Assembly: GCF_020148105.1 (NCBI RefSeq)
Contig: NZ_JAHLZE010000020.1
Span: forward strand, 18,755-82,754
Source: Methanobrevibacter sp. TMH8
Lineage (GTDB): Archaea > Methanobacteriota > Methanobacteria > Methanobacteriales > Methanobacteriaceae
Length of the DNA: 64,000 bases
Direction: 5' to 3'
A program made the translations under genes and the position numbers. The stretch's first letter is position 1; every line of letters starts with the position of its first letter. Below the pieces are notes generated by a model, which was given only the letters and a program-made list of their open reading frames with translations, was not told where the DNA came from and ran no database searches. Positions 60,432-64,000 of the stretch are shown piece by piece.

Positions 60432-61394
60432 TTGTGTGGAATAGCTGGAATCGTTTATAAAGATAAAAAATTACATAATGTTGGAGATGATATGACAAAG
60501 ATGTTACATGCTCTTCAACATAGAGGACCAGATTCTGCAGGATTTGCAATCTACGGAGGAATGGGTCTTGAAGAAAATGAATATATTTTAAATATTCAAG
60601 TAGCTGATAAAAAAGGATTACTCCATACTGTTCAAGATGCTATTAATGTTAAAACTCCTATTAAAGAGGATGAAATTATTCCTTCTATAGATGAATCATT
60701 CATATATAAGTGTAAAATAGCTCTTGATAACTTTCATGATTTAAAACCACTTATTACTAGTATTGATAGTATTGGTGATAGTATGACTGGATTTAATGTT
60801 TGCAGGGCTAATGCTGATAGTGATGTTATTGTTTTAAATGGAAGCCATTCTTTCCAAATGATAAAAGATGTTGGTTCTGTTTATGAAATAGCTGATCGTT
60901 ATAATACTCGTGATATAAAAGGAACTCATGGTATTGGTCATACTAGATTTTCTACTGAAAGTAATGTAGATCGTTATCACGCTCACCCATTTCAAACTTA
61001 TATTGTAAAAGATATAACTGTTGTTCATAATGGTCAAATTACAAATTATTGGAAAGTAAGAGATCCATTAGAGAGAAAAGGACATAAATTTGAAACTAAC
61101 AATGATACAGAATGTCTTGTACATTACATAGCTGATAAGTTAGATACAGGTTATTCTCTTGAAGAAGCTTTAGAACAATCTGTAGAAGATATGGATGGTC
61201 CATTTTCTTATATTATTGGAACTCCAAATGGTATTGGAATAGCTAAAGATAAATTAGGTTTACGTCCTGGAATTATGGCAGAAAATGATGATGTTTTTGC
61301 TATAGCTTCAGAAGAAATAGCTCTTCATGAAGTTATGGATACTCGTGATGTTGAACAAATTTCTCCTGGAGAAGTAAGGGTTTATGAAATATAG
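60432..61394 (+). CDS. Glutamate synthase glutaminase subunit (class II amidotransferase)
   Basis: 320 residues starting at TTG 60432, right after AGGAGAGG; Cys2 of MCGIAG is the N-terminal nucleophile, which fixes the start. HALQHRGPDSAGF, GTHGIGHTRFSTES and HNGQITNYW are class II glutaminase motifs. In archaea the glutamate synthase large chain is split into three proteins: this glutaminase, a GXGXG protein and an FMN/Fe-S protein, and all three follow each other here. It releases ammonia from glutamine for transfer to 2-oxoglutarate. Confidence 0.93.
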   Translation: MCGIAGIVYKDKKLHNVGDDMTKMLHALQHRGPDSAGFAIYGGMGLEENEYILNIQVADKKGLLHTVQDAINVKTPIKEDEIIPSIDESFIYKCKIALDNFHDLKPLITSIDSIGDSMTGFNVCRANADSDVIVLNGSHSFQMIKDVGSVYEIADRYNTRDIKGTHGIGHTRFSTESNVDRYHAHPFQTYIVKDITVVHNGQITNYWKVRDPLERKGHKFETNNDTECLVHYIADKLDTGYSLEEALEQSVEDMDGPFSYIIGTPNGIGIAKDKLGLRPGIMAENDDVFAIASEEIALHEVMDTRDVEQISPGEVRVYEI

Positions 61395-61408
61395 CGAGGT
61401 TGTTAGAT

Positions 61409-62179
61409 ATGGATTCAAATAATTTGAGTAATGATAATAAAGACATTACTAAAGATAATGATCATGTTGATCATGAACAAAAAATTTTTGAGTTAGATTT
61501 TTCATCAATGACTCCTCGTGAAGCTAACCAAAAGATTAAGGAAATAGCTAATCAATGTAATAAAATTGTCATTAAAAATCCAAATGCAATGCATTATCTC
61601 ATAGCTGGTCTAACTCAAGAGGCTCATATTGAAATTAATGGGTCTGCTGGTTACTTTGTTGGAACTATGTTGGATAAAGCTCATCTAACTATCCATGGAA
61701 ATGCTGGATGGTTTGCAGGAGACAATATGACTGGTGGGGAAATCATAGTAGAAGGTTCTGCAGGTGATGGTGCAGGTCAAGGAGTCTATGATGGAACTTT
61801 AGTAGTTCGAAATGGTGTTGGATCCCGTACTGGAGAGATAATGAAAGGTGGCACCGTTATTGTTGGTGGAGATTCTGGTTTTATGACTGGAATTTTCATG
61901 ATGGGTGGACGTATAATTGTTCTTGGAAATCTTGGTGAAGATGCTGGTGAATCTATTATTAGAGGAGCTATCTATGTTAGAGGTTCTGTTGAAAGTTTAG
62001 GTCAAAATGCTAATCTTGTAAATATTGATGAAAATGACCTAAATGAACTTAAAGATGTTTTAACTCATTATAATTTTGATTTAAATGATGATGATTATAA
62101 AAAATTTAGAAAAATAATTCCTAAAAGTAAAAGACCGTTTTATGGTAATGAAGAGGAAGAAGACTGTTATTGTGATTAA
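61409..62179 (+). CDS. Glutamate synthase GXGXG subunit
   Basis: 256 residues from ATG 61409 (TTG 61400 overlaps the GAGGT ribosome site). A short acidic N-terminus (about 1-30) precedes a right-handed beta-helix with repeated G-x-x-G units: INGSAGYFVGTML, IHGNAGWFAGDNM, VEGSAGDGAGQGV, GGDSGFMTGIFMMGG. This is the C-terminal structural domain of the GltB large chain and contacts the other two domains. Starts 14 bases after the glutaminase stop. Ends with two Cys (CYC) near the C-terminus. Confidence 0.93.
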   Translation: MDSNNLSNDNKDITKDNDHVDHEQKIFELDFSSMTPREANQKIKEIANQCNKIVIKNPNAMHYLIAGLTQEAHIEINGSAGYFVGTMLDKAHLTIHGNAGWFAGDNMTGGEIIVEGSAGDGAGQGVYDGTLVVRNGVGSRTGEIMKGGTVIVGGDSGFMTGIFMMGGRIIVLGNLGEDAGESIIRGAIYVRGSVESLGQNANLVNIDENDLNELKDVLTHYNFDLNDDDYKKFRKIIPKSKRPFYGNEEEEDCYCD

Positions 62180-62227
62180 ATGGTTTAATTATATTATTTA
62201 GCTAATAAATGAAATAGGAGGGAAAAT

Positions 62228-63712
62228 ATGCCTTTTAAAGTGGAAAAAGATTTATTTTTATGTAAAAGAAATTTTGATCGCCCAGGATGTTGTTGGTATT
62301 TATGTGATGATAGAGATGAAAATATATGTAACAAATGTTTTTCTTGTTTAAACAACTGTCCGCATGGCGTTTATGAAATGATTAATGGAGATCCGTATCC
62401 AACTCATACTAAAAATTGTGTAGGTTGCAGAATCTGTGAAGAAATGTGTCCTAATAATGCTATATCTGTAAGTGCTATTTCAAATGATAAAAGAGGAATT
62501 TGGTCTTATAATACAATGAATGAGATTTCAAGAAAGGCACATGTAGGATCTTATAAAATTAGAAGTACTGGATCTACAAGATCTCTTCCAACTTTCGATG
62601 ACTTAGTCATTACTCCGGCTCAAGTTTCAAGACCTCCTATTGATAAATATCGAGAACCTTGTGGAACAAATGTTGTTCTCGGAAGTAGATTTGCAGAAAA
62701 ACCACTTGAACTTGAAACACCTATTATGATTGGAGCAATGTCTTTCGGTGCTCTTAGTAGGGAAGCTAAAATGGCTTTAGCTATTGGTTCTTCTCTTGCA
62801 GGAACAGCTACAAATACTGGTGAAGGTGGAATGCTTCCAGCTGAAAGGAGATTAGCTAATAAATTAATTGCTCAATATGCTTCAGGTAGGTTTGGTGTTT
62901 CTGCTGATTATTTAAATAGTGCTGATGCTGTTGAGATTAAAATAGGTCAAGGTGCAAAATCTGGAATGGGTGGACACTTACTTGGTGAGAAAGTTACAGC
63001 TGAAGTTTCAAAAATTAGAAATATTCCAGAAGGTGCTGATGCATTATCTCCAGCTCGTCATATGGATATAGTTGGTCCAGAAGATTTATCCATGAAAATA
63101 TCTCAACTAAGAGAAATCACTAACTGGCAAGTACCAATTATGGTTAAATTTGCTGCTGGTCGAGTAGCTGATGATGTTAAGATTGCAGCTAAAGGTGGAG
63201 CAGATATTATTGTTGTAGATGGTATGCAAGGGGGTACTGGTGCAGGTCCAGATGTTATTATGGAACATGCTGGAATTCCAACTCTTGCAGCTATTGTTGA
63301 AGCTGACAATGCACTTAAAGAGGTTAATCTTAGAAGTTCTGTTAATCTTGTTGCTGGTGGAGGAATCAGAAATGGAGCTGATTTAGCTAAAGCTATAGCT
63401 CTTGGAGCTGATGCAGTTTACATAGCTACTTCTGCACTCATTGCTATTGGATGTAAAACTTGTCAAATGTGTTTCAAAGGCAATTGTAGAAAAGGAATAG
63501 CTACTCAAGACATGACTTTACGTCACAGACTCAATTATAAAGAAAGAGGAATTGAATTAGCTAGATATATTAATGCTATGACAGAGGAAGCTTGTATGTT
63601 AGTTCAACAAGGTGGAAACACTCATCTTAGCAAGATTGAAAAACAAGATCTTAAATCTCTTTCCTTAGAAGCTAGTGCTTTAACTGGTGTAAAAATGGCT
63701 GGTGCAAAGTAA
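62228..63712 (+). CDS. Glutamate synthase FMN/Fe-S synthase subunit
   Basis: 494 residues. N-terminal two-cluster ferredoxin domain: CNKCFSCLNNC (Cys34, 37, 40, 44) and CVGCRICEEMC (Cys64, 67, 70, 74). The FMN-binding TIM barrel follows (about 150-490), with GAMSFGALSREAKMAL, GEGGMLPAERR, GMQGGTGAGPDV and VAGGGIRNGADLAKAIALGA. CKTCQMCFKGNC near the end supplies the [3Fe-4S] cluster. Reduces the iminoglutarate formed from 2-oxoglutarate and ammonia to glutamate, with electrons through the ferredoxin domain. Strong AGGAGGG before the ATG. Last of the three-gene operon. Confidence 0.96.
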   Translation: MPFKVEKDLFLCKRNFDRPGCCWYLCDDRDENICNKCFSCLNNCPHGVYEMINGDPYPTHTKNCVGCRICEEMCPNNAISVSAISNDKRGIWSYNTMNEISRKAHVGSYKIRSTGSTRSLPTFDDLVITPAQVSRPPIDKYREPCGTNVVLGSRFAEKPLELETPIMIGAMSFGALSREAKMALAIGSSLAGTATNTGEGGMLPAERRLANKLIAQYASGRFGVSADYLNSADAVEIKIGQGAKSGMGGHLLGEKVTAEVSKIRNIPEGADALSPARHMDIVGPEDLSMKISQLREITNWQVPIMVKFAAGRVADDVKIAAKGGADIIVVDGMQGGTGAGPDVIMEHAGIPTLAAIVEADNALKEVNLRSSVNLVAGGGIRNGADLAKAIALGADAVYIATSALIAIGCKTCQMCFKGNCRKGIATQDMTLRHRLNYKERGIELARYINAMTEEACMLVQQGGNTHLSKIEKQDLKSLSLEASALTGVKMAGAK

Positions 63713-64000
63713 TTAGCTACTTTATTTTTTTTATTTTTTATTTACTATTTTTTCATTTTTTATATTTTTTTCATTGATTGTTCTTGTTTTTTGGTTTTCA
63801 TGTTTATATTTTCCATTGGAAAATATTTATTACAAAATCGTTATATTTATATAATATGTTTATCTTAAATCATATTAGTAAAAAACATATTACAAGTTTG
63901 ATTTGTGAATTGAGGAATTTTGTTGGGTTATGATTTCTCTTTTCAATGTTGTAAGTTGTATGTTTTTTTTATTTACTTCGTTTAATTTCTGTTAAACGAA
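63713..64000. promoter_or_regulatory. Terminator and promoter-like region at window end
   Basis: T runs at about 63720-63775 should end the glutamate synthase transcript. ATATTTTCC-ATT-GGAAAATAT (63806-63826), a perfect 9+9 inverted repeat, precedes a TATA-like TATTTATATAAT (about 63844-63855). It is presumably the operator of the next gene, which lies beyond the window. Its half-sites are TTCC..GGAA, the reverse orientation of an NrpR site. Confidence 0.5.

Overview
The window looks like a chromosomal segment of a nitrogen-fixing methanogen of the Methanobacteriales, most likely Methanobrevibacter or a close relative. The evidence is very low GC with long AT-only intergenic stretches, archaeal information genes (SRP19, NAC, the archaeosine transglycosylase TgtA, a RecJ-like DHH nuclease), U-rich 3' ends, TATA-type promoters, a methanogen-type nif cluster with two PII-like genes between nifH and nifD, a probable coenzyme B enzyme (AksF-like), and secreted proteins with a hydrophobic C-terminal anchor followed by a basic tail. 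No rRNA, tRNA, CRISPR array or transposase was seen. The species assignment is inference.

Layout. 1-2.7 kb: three related secreted or surface proteins, two sharing an almost identical N-terminal export segment. 3.3-9.7 kb: hypE, an RDD membrane protein, srp19, a DHH nuclease, a radical SAM enzyme and a family 2 glycosyltransferase. 9.8-14.3 kb: a winged-helix regulator, a membrane-anchored thermonuclease-like protein, an isolated Cas4-like nuclease and a DEAD-box helicase. 14.9-18.5 kb: sugar genes (GT4, gmd, a second dehydratase/reductase). 18.5-21.9 kb (minus strand): purC-purS-purQ-cobA-hemD. 22.5-28.6 kb: glmS, a GDP-mannose type nucleotidyltransferase-cupin fusion, a decayed glycosyltransferase, an FkbM methyltransferase and an MnmC-like methyltransferase. 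29.1-37.1 kb: tgtA, small accessory proteins, NAC, a metallophosphoesterase, an NYN-domain protein and a membrane cyclase/GGDEF-like protein. 37.5-46.4 kb: nifH-nifI1-nifI2-nifD-nifK, nifE-nifN and nifX. 46.9-49.3 kb: a ribbon-helix-helix protein and long non-coding sequence with palindromes. 49.3-53.4 kb: argJ, a glutamate decarboxylase and argB. 53.9-56.7 kb: a repeat-rich adhesin interrupted by a one-base frameshift. 56.9-63.7 kb: aksF-like gene, a HEAT-repeat protein, pdxT and a three-gene archaeal glutamate synthase.

How it works together. GDP-mannose synthesis, Gmd, the reductase-like SDR, glycosyltransferases and the FkbM enzyme fit surface glycan assembly. Nitrogenase, glutamate synthase, argJ/argB, glutamate decarboxylase and PdxT form a broad nitrogen and glutamate theme. 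Two sites match the NrpR nitrogen operator GGAA-N6-TTCC exactly: one downstream of the nifH TATA box, the other beside a TATA box at 59.28 kb in front of a stretch with no recognisable gene. The second is the best candidate here for an undescribed element, possibly a nitrogen-regulated small RNA.

Other points that simple ORF calling would miss: tgtA and one glycosyltransferase appear to start at ATT codons; srp19 probably starts at an internal TTG; and several genes (argB, nifI2, aksF-like) have tandem duplications of their own start-codon region that create tiny upstream reading frames.
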